NCBI GenBank assembly: GCA_910579505.1
Contig: CAJTTZ010000019.1
Location: 1 to 51,095 of the forward strand
Source: an uncultured Lachnospiraceae bacterium
GTDB lineage: Bacteria > Bacillota > Clostridia > Lachnospirales > Lachnospiraceae
Length of the DNA: 51,095 bases
Direction: 5' to 3'
Of this stretch, positions 24,350 through 32,820 are shown piece after piece (position 1 is the stretch's first letter; every line of letters begins with the position of its first letter). The position numbers and the translations under genes are program-made. A model generated the notes under the pieces. It was not told the DNA's origin and did not search any database. It was given only the letters and a program-made list of their open reading frames with translations.

Positions 24350-25846
24350 ATGCTGGTACTCGTTAAGACGTCCGCGGCATGTCTTTTGATGACAATATAT
24401 ATGGCGGGATTTTACTATCGGAAACCCCATATCCCGGTTAAATCCACCAGAATCTTCCAGTGGCTTATTTCCGTCGCGATTGTAAATTCCACCTTTGACC
24501 TGATTACGATCTGTACGGTAAACCGAAGGGATGTGGTTTCTGATTTACAGAATCTCATCGCCCATATCATTTATCTGCTGTCCATATTGGCATTTGTGTA
24601 TCTTTTGTTTGTCTATATGAGAAGTTATCTGGAGGCGGAACTGAAATTTCAAAAGAACATCAGAATCTTACACAGCCTGCCCGCTGTCTTATCGACGGTG
24701 GGGATTTTTGTGTTGCCGATCACATACGTTCAGGGAAAAACGACCGTCTATTCTTTGGGACCCAAGGCGTATGCGCTGTACGGAAGTCTGGTGATCTATC
24801 TGATTCTGATTTTATACTACTGCCTCCGCTACTGGAAGATGATGGACAGGGACAAAAGGCTTGCCATCATACTTGCGGTGCCGCTCTATATAATGACGGC
24901 GCTGATTCAGATGCTGATCCCGGAAACGCTGGTGGCGGTGGTGTGTTCGACACTTATTCTTCTCGGCCTGATACTGAGCAACGAGAATACGGAAAAATAT
25001 GTGGATGAGAATACCATGCTGTTCAACCAGTATTCTTTTGAAAAGGTGCTGGAAGAGTTTGATTTTGATAAACAGAAACCGGTGATAGGCGTCCTTTGCT
25101 TTTGTAAGACGGAGAATAATCTGGACTGGAAACAGGATGTTATGATTCTTGATGATATCTATAAAGAACTCCGGCAGTACCGTCTGTATGGATATCGTGT
25201 CGGTGAGAACAGCGTGGCATTTATCAGCAGTGCGCAGGAAAAAGCAGGGACAGTGCTTGCAGGAGTGAAGAGCAGTGTCGAAGAGATTTATGATAAGGAT
25301 ACAGTGGTCATCGAAACAAAAATTCTGGAAGGAGAGAGCACGGCTGACAGGTATGCCTGTATGCGGCATATCATTTCTTTCTGTACGGAGGTGGGAAGCC
25401 GGCTTGCCTATATTGATTATTTGACAAATATTTATAACCGAAATGCGCTGGAGAGGGATCTGATCAAGTGGCAGGAGCAGGAGAACACATACTATTTTAT
25501 GGCTGATCTGAATGACCTGAAACTGGTGAACGATACCATTGGCCATTCTGCCGGGGATAAACTGCTGCAGGGTTTTGCCCATCTGTTGGCCGATGCGGTG
25601 GGGGATGACGGAAGAGCCTACAGGCAGGGCGGAGACGAGTTCGCCGTGCTTTGCGGCAAAGAGCCGCAGATTTTTATGCAGCAGCTGGAAAAACAGTGCC
25701 GGACATACAATCAGTCCAGCGCGGTCCAGATCAGCTATGCCATCGGCTACTGCCGGCTGGAGGACGAAAGGTTTCGGGATGTGGCTGACCAGATGATGTA
25801 TGAGGATAAGCGGCGCAAGAAGCGGACGGCGCACGTTTCCCTGTAG
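24350..25846 (+). CDS. Membrane-bound GGDEF diguanylate cyclase
   Basis: A 498-residue protein. The first 220 residues contain about seven membrane helices resembling a 7TM-type sensor. A variable domain (about 240-350) leads to a GGDEF domain beginning YIDYLTNIYNRNALERDL, with an intact GGDEF at residues 427-431 (RQGGDEFAVL). It should make c-di-GMP. The RxxD inhibitory site normally five residues before the motif is not seen. It lies 44 bases after the FapA-domain gene and is followed by an orphan LytTR response regulator, which together look like a regulatory cluster. A GTGTGAAAGGA site precedes the ATG. Confidence 0.9.
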   Translation: MLVLVKTSAACLLMTIYMAGFYYRKPHIPVKSTRIFQWLISVAIVNSTFDLITICTVNRRDVVSDLQNLIAHIIYLLSILAFVYLLFVYMRSYLEAELKFQKNIRILHSLPAVLSTVGIFVLPITYVQGKTTVYSLGPKAYALYGSLVIYLILILYYCLRYWKMMDRDKRLAIILAVPLYIMTALIQMLIPETLVAVVCSTLILLGLILSNENTEKYVDENTMLFNQYSFEKVLEEFDFDKQKPVIGVLCFCKTENNLDWKQDVMILDDIYKELRQYRLYGYRVGENSVAFISSAQEKAGTVLAGVKSSVEEIYDKDTVVIETKILEGESTADRYACMRHIISFCTEVGSRLAYIDYLTNIYNRNALERDLIKWQEQENTYYFMADLNDLKLVNDTIGHSAGDKLLQGFAHLLADAVGDDGRAYRQGGDEFAVLCGKEPQIFMQQLEKQCRTYNQSSAVQISYAIGYCRLEDERFRDVADQMMYEDKRRKKRTAHVSL

Positions 25847-25980
25847 GAAAGGGCACTTCAAAAAGGCAGTATCCAGTCGCTACCGCCCTGTGTCCAGATA
25901 CAACATTGCTTCTTCCTATTTGGTGTTTTTTGCCGATAACATATATGGACAGATATATGTATACTCAAGGGCATAAAAAT

Positions 25981-26748
25981 ATGGAGTGGGACAGATTGAA
26001 TATTGCGGTTTGCGATGATGAAGAAAAGGTACGGTGTCTGATAAGGAAGCTGATAGAAAAGCAGACAAAGGACTGCCGGATTTTGGAGTTTTCTTCCGGC
26101 GGGGAGCTGCTGTGTTTCTGGCGGCAGGAGGACAGGGAACAGATAGACATTCTCTTTCTTGACATTTCCATGGACGGAACGGACGGGATGGAAACGGCGG
26201 AACAGATCAGGGCTTGGAAAAAGGAGCGAAATGAACCATTGTGGGGAAGTCTGCCTTTGCTGATCTTTGTGACAGGGCACCCGGAATATATGGCGAGGGC
26301 CTTTTCTGTCAATGCGTTCCACTATTTGATTAAGCCTATAGACGAAGAGGAGTTTGCGGATGTATTTGGGCAGGCGCTGCGGGAGTGCCGCCATATGGAC
26401 GCAAAAAAGAATGTGGAGTCCCGGGAAATACTGGTCAGGGACGGAAATATAACAAGGAAAATTCCGGCGGATGATATTTATTATATTGAGAGCAGCAACA
26501 GGAAAATCATCATATCCATGCGGGACGAAAAAATAGAATGTTATGGGAAGATCAGCGGGATGGAGCTCGAACTGCAGGAAGGATTTTTTCGGACGCACAG
26601 AGGATATCTTGTCAACATGAAATATGTGGAGAGATACAGCCGGACGGAAGTGCAGATGAAAAATGGCAGCCGTCTTCTGATCTCAAAATACAAGTATCAG
26701 GATTTTGTCAAGGCGTATCTGGAATATCTCGCGGAGAATGGCAGATGA
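25981..26748 (+). CDS. LytTR-family response regulator
   Basis: A 255-residue regulator: receiver domain (residues 7-130; acidic pair in AVCDDEE, phospho-acceptor D61 in FLDISMDG, K in YLIKPIDE) joined to a LytTR DNA-binding domain (about 145-245; IPADDIYYIESSNRKIIISM, FFRTHRGYLVNMKYVERY). Such AgrA/LytR-type regulators usually partner with a membrane histidine kinase; none is seen near it, so it is an orphan here. ATG 25981 is chosen because the receiver begins there; upstream methionines have no ribosome binding site and precede non-family sequence. The site before 25981 (CAAGGGC) is itself weak. A terminator follows. Confidence 0.85.
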   Translation: MEWDRLNIAVCDDEEKVRCLIRKLIEKQTKDCRILEFSSGGELLCFWRQEDREQIDILFLDISMDGTDGMETAEQIRAWKKERNEPLWGSLPLLIFVTGHPEYMARAFSVNAFHYLIKPIDEEEFADVFGQALRECRHMDAKKNVESREILVRDGNITRKIPADDIYYIESSNRKIIISMRDEKIECYGKISGMELELQEGFFRTHRGYLVNMKYVERYSRTEVQMKNGSRLLISKYKYQDFVKAYLEYLAENGR

Positions 26749-26760
26749 ATGAAAGGGTAA

Positions 26761-26793
26761 AAGGCACCGTGCAGCAATGCGGGTGCTTTTTTT
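26761..26793 (+). terminator. Terminator after the LytTR response regulator gene
   Basis: GGCACC at 26763-26768 and GGTGC at 26782-26786 form the stem, followed by seven T. Confidence 0.7.
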
Positions 26794-26845
26794 GTGGTAA
26801 GAAATATATCGCAAATAAAATGAAGAATATTTAAAACAAAATAAA

Positions 26846-26859
26846 CAAACATATGTTTG
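26846..26859. promoter_or_regulatory. Perfect palindrome CAAACATATGTTTG
   Basis: A 14-bp perfect palindrome in the AT-rich region, about 120 bases upstream of the winged-helix-like gene at 26982. It is the best candidate for that protein's binding site. No convincing -35/-10 pair could be set in the same region. Confidence 0.5.
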
Positions 26860-26981
26860 AAAACGCGAATATTGTTTATTTTTTGAGAGAAAAATAAATT
26901 TAGGACTTGAAATTGAACAAAGACGGATATAGAATGTTGATAGAGCCAAAAGTGTATGCATTTGATATATGCGGGTGAAAA

Positions 26982-27977
26982 ATGAACAAAAAAATAGTAT
27001 ATTCCAATCTTGCTGAGCATACAGAGAGCCTTGATTTAAAGCTTTTAACATCGGAAGAAGATGGGCTGGTCAAATCTGGCGGGGTCGAAGAACAGGAAGA
27101 TTTCTCCAATATTAAGCAGAAGTATAAGTACCAGCTGCTATTGGAAGTAGGATGGGCAGAACAGATTTTGCACGTTAAACTGGCCAATAGACTTGGAGTA
27201 TCCCCGAGCGGCTTGAATGCGACAGTCAAAAAAAATACGGATGTTGGATTTCATCCTCTGCGGGAAAGAAAGAATGGCAAATTTAAATTCTATTCTTTGT
27301 CGGAGGAAGGCTTACGCTGTTTGACTTCAGAGATCCTGCCATCGTTTATAGATTCTGAAGCAGACGAAGAAGAAGCGAGAGCCGTATTTGATTTGCTGGC
27401 GGCATATAAAGATGAAAATCAGGGGACTTGGAATGAAAATTTACAAAAACTATTAGAGAATGATAACGGGGCATCAGAGGATGAAAGTATGGGAGATGCC
27501 TTGGGGCATGAATTTTTAAGGCAATATATACACTTTTACTGCAAAGATGCAAGGAAAGCAGAGTGTTTGCTGAATCTGTTGATCGCGGATAAAAAGCTGA
27601 CACAGAAGATAATCGCGAATGCGCAGATACAGCAAGTGAATCGTAAGCAATCCGCTATGCAAATGATAAATGAATGGGAAGCGCAGGATTGTGAAGAGAC
27701 ATATAGGATTATAGACCAGCTTTTTAGGAATGCAGCGGCTGGAAGACAGACTGAGGAAGTTTTGGATACGTCCCTGCAGGACGCCAAAGAGCAGCTGGAG
27801 ACAGTGCAGAACAAATTACTGGCGGATGTGTGTTTGGCGCTGGTTGGCGGCTGGAAGAAAGACCAATTGAAACAAAAATGGATACAGGCTGGTATGGAGA
27901 AGCACCTTGCCCTGTATCTGGCAGAGCAGTACCGGCTTTTATGCAATAATATGAACGAGAAGGAATCAGAGGAATGA
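26982..27977 (+). CDS. Unrecognised protein with a winged-helix-like domain
   Basis: 331 residues. Residues about 48-112 look like a winged helix: LLLEVGWAEQILHVKLANRLGVSPSGL (helix-turn-helix, recognition helix around SPSGLNATVKK), then HPLRERKNGKFKFYSLSEEGL (wing and closing helix). The remainder (about 115-330) is strongly helical and charged, with EWEAQDCEETYRIIDQLF and a final QAGMEKHLALYLAEQYR. No membrane segment. I do not know the family. It could be a DNA-binding regulator of the two membrane genes downstream, which are separated from it by a terminator at 28029-28060. The start codon ATG has only a weak GGGTGA upstream. Confidence 0.6.
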   Translation: MNKKIVYSNLAEHTESLDLKLLTSEEDGLVKSGGVEEQEDFSNIKQKYKYQLLLEVGWAEQILHVKLANRLGVSPSGLNATVKKNTDVGFHPLRERKNGKFKFYSLSEEGLRCLTSEILPSFIDSEADEEEARAVFDLLAAYKDENQGTWNENLQKLLENDNGASEDESMGDALGHEFLRQYIHFYCKDARKAECLLNLLIADKKLTQKIIANAQIQQVNRKQSAMQMINEWEAQDCEETYRIIDQLFRNAAAGRQTEEVLDTSLQDAKEQLETVQNKLLADVCLALVGGWKKDQLKQKWIQAGMEKHLALYLAEQYRLLCNNMNEKESEE

Positions 27978-28028
27978 CAGCGTGTTTTAAGAGATGAAAT
28001 GACAGGTTCTTTATAAATAGTAAGTAGG

Positions 28029-28060
28029 AAAGGTGCCTGTTATAGGTGCCTTTTTTGTGG
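28029..28060 (+). terminator. Terminator between the winged-helix-like gene and the membrane gene pair
   Basis: AAAGGTGCCT pairs with AGGTGCCTTT across GTTAT; all ten positions pair, two as G-T. A T-run follows. Confidence 0.65.
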
Positions 28061-28157
28061 GAAAAAGCAGACTACGTTTTGAAGTGAGGCATAGGCCGGA
28101 TCGTGCATATGAGTATAGTCCGGCTTTGTGGATCGTATAGAAGTGAAGGATAAAATC

Positions 28158-28814
28158 ATGGAAGAAAGTGCACAGGATGAGGAAGTTGTTCAATATGAAA
28201 AGAAGCATAAAACGGGTAATGTGAATAAGGGTAAGGCTGAGATTGGGCTATTGGTGGTAGATGCACTTTTGACGCTTTGCGGTTTAGTATACAATTGCTG
28301 GCATGATAGGAAAGAGGATGAAACAGGTAAATTGGATTCCCAGCCGCAGCTTGAGGCACAATGGCAAGGAGAAATTCCGATAGGAATGGAAGATTACCGG
28401 CGGATCAATCTTGAAAACAGAAATGATAATATCATAACAAGCGGCAGTTTCAACGTGCAGTATATCGTATGTTTGCAAACGGAAGTAGAAGCGGATGAGC
28501 TTTTCACCTGGGAGAATGTTTTTTTTGAATCGGAGATAGAATACGATGATGCCCTTCAAGGCTGCTTCCTGTTTATAGAGGATGATTTTTCTAAATACGA
28601 AGAGTCGATTATAGATAAATGTGCGGATAACGGTATAGAAATATTGGAATGCGGTTCCTATGCATTTTGCTGTTTTCAATATGTGGAAGCGGGGCGGGAA
28701 AGGACAGAGTACTATTTGATAAGTTTAAAACCGTATGAACAGTGTAAAGTGATTGAGGTTGAGGATCCTGAGAAATATAAGCAATGTTATTTGATGGACC
28801 GTAGTGTGTTTTAG
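28158..28814 (+). CDS. Unrecognised single-pass membrane protein
   Basis: 218 residues. A short charged N terminus, one hydrophobic segment at about residues 30-47 (GLLVVDALLTLCGLVYNC), then an acidic soluble region rich in aromatic and cysteine residues (WENVFFESEIEYDDALQG, CGSYAFCCFQYVEAGRE). No family recognised. ATG 28158 is preferred because GAAGG lies 7-10 bases upstream; a GTG at 28128 gives 10 more residues. It is 28 bases from the next gene, so both are probably one transcript. Confidence 0.55.
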   Translation: MEESAQDEEVVQYEKKHKTGNVNKGKAEIGLLVVDALLTLCGLVYNCWHDRKEDETGKLDSQPQLEAQWQGEIPIGMEDYRRINLENRNDNIITSGSFNVQYIVCLQTEVEADELFTWENVFFESEIEYDDALQGCFLFIEDDFSKYEESIIDKCADNGIEILECGSYAFCCFQYVEAGRERTEYYLISLKPYEQCKVIEVEDPEKYKQCYLMDRSVF

Positions 28815-28842
28815 CAGGCGATAGGCAGAAGAGGAGGGGGAT

Positions 28843-29928
28843 ATGAGCCGCGATATATATTTCTATATGCTGCTGATAGGCCTCTTTTTTGTGCTTTTGG
28901 GCATATTTTTCATCTGTAAGGAAAAAAAGATTTCTCAAGAAATTATGATTTTGAGAAAGAGATATTATTCGGACGAATGTAAAAAGAACGCCCGGAAACG
29001 GAAATTAAAGAAAATACAAAAAATATACGGTGTGTGTAAAAGAGTATGTCTTATATTGCCGATTTTTATCTTTCTGATTATCATAATATTTATAAACGTA
29101 AACAAGGCTATTATGCGAAATAAGATCGAAGCAGTGGTGGTGGATATAGGTGGGGAAATAGCGCGTATTAATCTGCTTGAAACATTTAGCGGTGACCAGG
29201 GAATTGAGGAGACTGTAGAGGAGCTGTTCAGTGCAATGCCATGTTGGGAACTGTATCATGACAATTCAAAGAGCGGGGAGAAAAAAAGGCAGGCTTATGT
29301 TGATGCAGTTTCTAAAAAGATTAGTGATAAGGAAAACTGGATACCGGAAAATTATGTAGTTATAGATCTCAGGGGTAAGAATGAGAGAGAACTGTATGAT
29401 GCGAATAAGGAGATCTTAGACGAAATGGAATCGAAGAGGGCAGGTCAGTCTAAGCTGGAAGACGTGCAGCAGGGTAAAGTTCCACCGCTCCCTATTTCTG
29501 GAGATACAGCTAAGACTGAAGCGGATATGCGGTGGCAGAATTATGTCATAAAGCCGGAGGTCTCCATGCTGCAGCAGGCATCCAAAGCTTCTGCGGATGC
29601 GGCGATCGGATTCTCAAAAGACAGCAGTTTAATAGAGATGACGGTACAATACGCGGTATATGCGGTGAACGGTTATTTGCTTTTGATGCGTTATAAGATT
29701 GCAGGAGAATCAAAAGCTGACTGTTGTTTTTGGATCGCAAAAATCTTCAGGATATTGTCAGACACCCTGCCGGAAGAATGGGGAGGATTGGTAGAACACT
29801 GTGAAATGTTGTCCTACGCTTTTTGTGAAATTGGAGTCAGTTATTTGGAAACATTGGATGAAAAAAATGATCATGCAAATGAACTTTTGAAGCTGTATGA
29901 TGAGATGGATGCTCGGACGCAGCAGTAA
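28843..29928 (+). CDS. Unrecognised two-pass membrane protein
   Basis: 361 residues. Hydrophobic segments at about residues 7-24 and 68-87 flank a Lys/Arg-rich stretch (KRKLKKIQKIYG); the remaining 270 residues are predicted outside or inside the membrane depending on orientation and look soluble: VVVDIGGEIARINLLETF, ENWIPENYVVIDLRG, then a helical C-terminal domain (KASADAAIGFSKDSSLIEM, MLSYAFCEIGVSYLETL). No domain recognised. A strong GAGGGGG precedes the ATG. With its neighbour it forms a two-gene membrane unit next to a DNA-binding-like protein, the layout of a sensory or toxin/immunity device, though nothing proves either. Confidence 0.55.
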   Translation: MSRDIYFYMLLIGLFFVLLGIFFICKEKKISQEIMILRKRYYSDECKKNARKRKLKKIQKIYGVCKRVCLILPIFIFLIIIIFINVNKAIMRNKIEAVVVDIGGEIARINLLETFSGDQGIEETVEELFSAMPCWELYHDNSKSGEKKRQAYVDAVSKKISDKENWIPENYVVIDLRGKNERELYDANKEILDEMESKRAGQSKLEDVQQGKVPPLPISGDTAKTEADMRWQNYVIKPEVSMLQQASKASADAAIGFSKDSSLIEMTVQYAVYAVNGYLLLMRYKIAGESKADCCFWIAKIFRILSDTLPEEWGGLVEHCEMLSYAFCEIGVSYLETLDEKNDHANELLKLYDEMDARTQQ

Positions 29929-30003
29929 AAGGACCAGAAAATAGTGACCCGGACTATCCGTTTGGTGAGTGGACTTGGCGGAAAAAGTGGCGTAAAATAA
30001 GGC

Positions 30004-30035
30004 ATAACTACAGATACTTAGCGTATCTGTGTTAT
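30004..30035 (+). terminator. Hairpin after the unknown membrane gene pair
   Basis: ATAAC(T)ACAGATAC pairs with GTATCTGTGTTAT around a TTAGC loop, with one bulged base. It is followed by A-rich then AAATTT sequence rather than a T-run, so it is a weak terminator candidate. Confidence 0.4.
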
Positions 30036-30088
30036 AAAAAATTTACAAAAAAGGGGTTGCAAAAAGGTGGGTAAAGCGTACAATCTGT

Positions 30089-30148
<60 letters not shown>

Positions 30149-30194
30149 ACTGCACCTTTTTTTGCCCGATTAGTATTTTTAAGGATTCAGAAAT

Positions 30195-30248
30195 GACAAA
30201 GCCGGTTAAGAGGCATGGAAATATTCATGCCTCTTAACCGGCTTTGTC
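30195..30248 (+). repeat. Perfect 23-bp inverted repeat next to the LuxR gene start
   Basis: The arms 30195-30217 and 30226-30248 are exactly complementary (23 of 23), with an 8-base loop. The left arm begins GACAAAGCCGGTTAAG. The right arm ends 19 bases before ATG 30268. No T-run follows, so it is not a plain terminator. A strong RNA hairpin, a cruciform or a small mobile repeat are all possible. Confidence 0.9.
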
Positions 30249-30267
30249 TGCGCGCAGGCAATACGTC

Positions 30268-32733
30268 ATGCGCAGACGGAAGCTGGAGCTGAAATGTGCT
30301 GCATGGCGGCTGGAAAGGGAGAAAAATCACTTGGATAGAGGATACATAGCGCCGGAAGCTGCCTTAAAAAAGCTGCGTGCGGCAAAGGGTCTGGGACAGA
30401 CAGTCTATATCTACGGTGCCACCGGCTATGGAAAGACGGAACTGGTGAAGCAGTACCTGTCAAAGCGCAGATACCGTTACTTTTCCTGTGCTGAGGATAC
30501 CGCAGGGCTTCTGGAAGCAGCGGAAGCGGCACAGGGAGAAACGGCACGAAGCGCAGGGAAGGAAAATGAGGTGCAGACCCGGACGGTTATTGTAGTGGAC
30601 GACATGCATCTGCTGAAAAATGCACAGGGGCGAAGGGGTGTCCTTTCGCTTGTGGGGTGTCAGGATATATGGCTCATTTTAATCTGCCGCAGTCCTATTC
30701 CGGCGTGGCTGATGTCGCCTTATGTGAGGGACGGGTTTCTCGTCATAACAGAGGAGGATCTGCGGCTCGGGGAGAAGGAAATTTCCGCCTACATGGAGTC
30801 ACAGGGACTTACTGTCACCGGGGAGGAACTGGTATTTGTGGCAGAGAGGAGTCAGGGCAACGCCTATACGGTGCGGCACACCGCCCTTAAGATGCTGGAG
30901 GGGCAGCGTCCCGGTCCTGAGCTGGCTGAGGAGATCGTGGAGGCTTTTGCCGCATATCTGGAAAGCCATGTGATGGTGCACTGGGACTGCGATTTACTGG
31001 AATTTCTAATGCAGATAAGCGTCACTGATGAATTTACCCTGCCCCTTGCGGAGATGGTCACGGGGAACAGCCATGCGCCGGAACTTTTGGAGCGTGCGGT
31101 GGAGACAGGGAACTTTCTTTCCTGTAAAGACGGCACCTACTGTCTGCGCCCGGAGCTTATCCGGGCGCTGCGCAGGCGGGCAGCGAAGAAATACAGCCCT
31201 CAGGAGCGGGCAGACCATGCCTACAATGCGGGCCTTTATTACGAGATGCAGGGACAGATCATGCCTTCTCTTGCTATGTATGAACAGTGCGGCAATAAAG
31301 AACGCATCAGGGAGCTCCTTATCAGGAACGCCCGTTTAAATCCCGGAAACGGCCATTACTTTGAACTGCGCCGTTACTATTTACAGATGGAAGAAAAGGA
31401 ACTGGAAGAGAGCCCGGTACTGATGGCGGGGATGAGTATGCTCTATTCCCTGCTGATGCAGGAGGAGGAAAGCGAATACTGGTATCGGAAGCTGGAAGAT
31501 TTTGCATCCTCCGCAAAGGGCGGGCAGAGACGGGAAGCCGTAAGCCGCCTTGCCTATCTTGACATCGCCCTGCCCCACCGGGGGAGCGCGGACATGATAG
31601 GGATCATGAAGAAGATGCCCGCCCTTATTTTTGACAGGGGAATGAGCCTGCCGGAGTTTTCCGTTACCAGCAACATGCCAAGCACCATGAACGGCGGAAA
31701 GGACTTCTGCCATTGGAGCAGGGAGGACAGGAAGCTGGCCGCCACCATCGGGAAGCTGGTGGAGCGGGTGCTTGGCCGGTACGGGAAAGGGCTTGTGAAG
31801 GCCGCTTTAGGCGAGAGCCTTTATGAAAAAGGGGAAGATGCCTATGAAATCCTGACGCTTCTTGCCCGCGCGAAGTTGGAGACGGAGAGCGGTGGTATGA
31901 TGGAGATCGCCTTTGCCGCCGTGGGTTTGCAGGTGCGGCTTGACACCCTGCAGGGGGAAATACAGACCGCTGCGGAAGTGCTCTCCTCCTTTGAAAAGAG
32001 TGTCAGGGAGCAGGGGGCGCTGCAGCTCCTTCCCAACATAGCGGCCCTTAAATGCCGCCTTGCGCTTTATAAGGGGGACAGGGAAGCGACATTGGCATGG
32101 ATGGGGCAGGCCCCGGACGAGGACAGGGAGTTCTGCATCTTAGAGCGTTACCGTTATCTTACGAAAGTACGCTGCTACCTTTCCCTTGGGGAATATCTAA
32201 AAGCACAGGCGCTGCTTGAGAAGCTGCGCTATTATGCGGAGAAATGTAAACGCACCTATATCCGTATGGAAGTGCGCCTCCTTAGTGCCATAGCGAGATA
32301 CCGAACAGGCGGGGCATGGAAGGAAGAATTTCTTTCCGCGCTGAAAGAAGCCTGTGATTACCAGTTCCTCCGCCTTGTCAGCGAGGAAGGGGCGGCGGCG
32401 CAGGAGCTGTTTGCGGCGGCGGGGAAGAACTTTCTGGAAAAGGAGATAGCGGATAAGCCGTGGCTCTCCCGGCTGATGGAGGAAACGGGTAAGGTGGCGG
32501 TGCGCTACCCGGTATACTTAAAAGGGCAGCTCGCGAAGACGCCGGATTTCTGCGAGGCGGCGTTATCTGTCTTACGGTTACAGGCGGAGGGAAAGAGCAT
32601 GGGCAGGATTGCCCAGGAACTTTCCATGAAAGAGGCCACGGTGAAGTACCACGCGAAGGAAAACTACCGAAAGCTGGGCGTATCCGGCAAGGCGGACGCG
32701 GTGCTGGCGGCGCGGAATTTAGGGATCCTATAA
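30268..32733 (+). CDS. LuxR-family (MalT-like) ATPase regulator
   Basis: An 821-residue STAND-type regulator: Walker A at residues 50-57 (GATGYGKT), Walker B about 106-112 (TVIVVDD), then a helical repeat region (TPR-like, about 310-740), then a LuxR-type helix-turn-helix at the C terminus (MGRIAQELSMKEATVKYHAKENYRKL). MalT-like proteins are ATP-dependent activators triggered by a ligand. The opening RRRKLELKCAAWRLEREKNHLDRGYI is a clostridial type found beside large surface-protein genes, here 87 bases downstream. ATG 30268 has no strong ribosome binding site; a TTG at 30244 lies inside the hairpin. The gene is therefore a candidate for post-transcriptional or phase-variable control. Confidence 0.87.
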   Translation: MRRRKLELKCAAWRLEREKNHLDRGYIAPEAALKKLRAAKGLGQTVYIYGATGYGKTELVKQYLSKRRYRYFSCAEDTAGLLEAAEAAQGETARSAGKENEVQTRTVIVVDDMHLLKNAQGRRGVLSLVGCQDIWLILICRSPIPAWLMSPYVRDGFLVITEEDLRLGEKEISAYMESQGLTVTGEELVFVAERSQGNAYTVRHTALKMLEGQRPGPELAEEIVEAFAAYLESHVMVHWDCDLLEFLMQISVTDEFTLPLAEMVTGNSHAPELLERAVETGNFLSCKDGTYCLRPELIRALRRRAAKKYSPQERADHAYNAGLYYEMQGQIMPSLAMYEQCGNKERIRELLIRNARLNPGNGHYFELRRYYLQMEEKELEESPVLMAGMSMLYSLLMQEEESEYWYRKLEDFASSAKGGQRREAVSRLAYLDIALPHRGSADMIGIMKKMPALIFDRGMSLPEFSVTSNMPSTMNGGKDFCHWSREDRKLAATIGKLVERVLGRYGKGLVKAALGESLYEKGEDAYEILTLLARAKLETESGGMMEIAFAAVGLQVRLDTLQGEIQTAAEVLSSFEKSVREQGALQLLPNIAALKCRLALYKGDREATLAWMGQAPDEDREFCILERYRYLTKVRCYLSLGEYLKAQALLEKLRYYAEKCKRTYIRMEVRLLSAIARYRTGGAWKEEFLSALKEACDYQFLRLVSEEGAAAQELFAAAGKNFLEKEIADKPWLSRLMEETGKVAVRYPVYLKGQLAKTPDFCEAALSVLRLQAEGKSMGRIAQELSMKEATVKYHAKENYRKLGVSGKADAVLAARNLGIL

Positions 32734-32820
32734 GAGGGGACGTCCCTTTTAAGGATACAGGAAAACAAACGCTGTCACGCTTTGCGGGCCGGCTTATTGT
32801 AATAAAAGGAGTCAGAGGTT

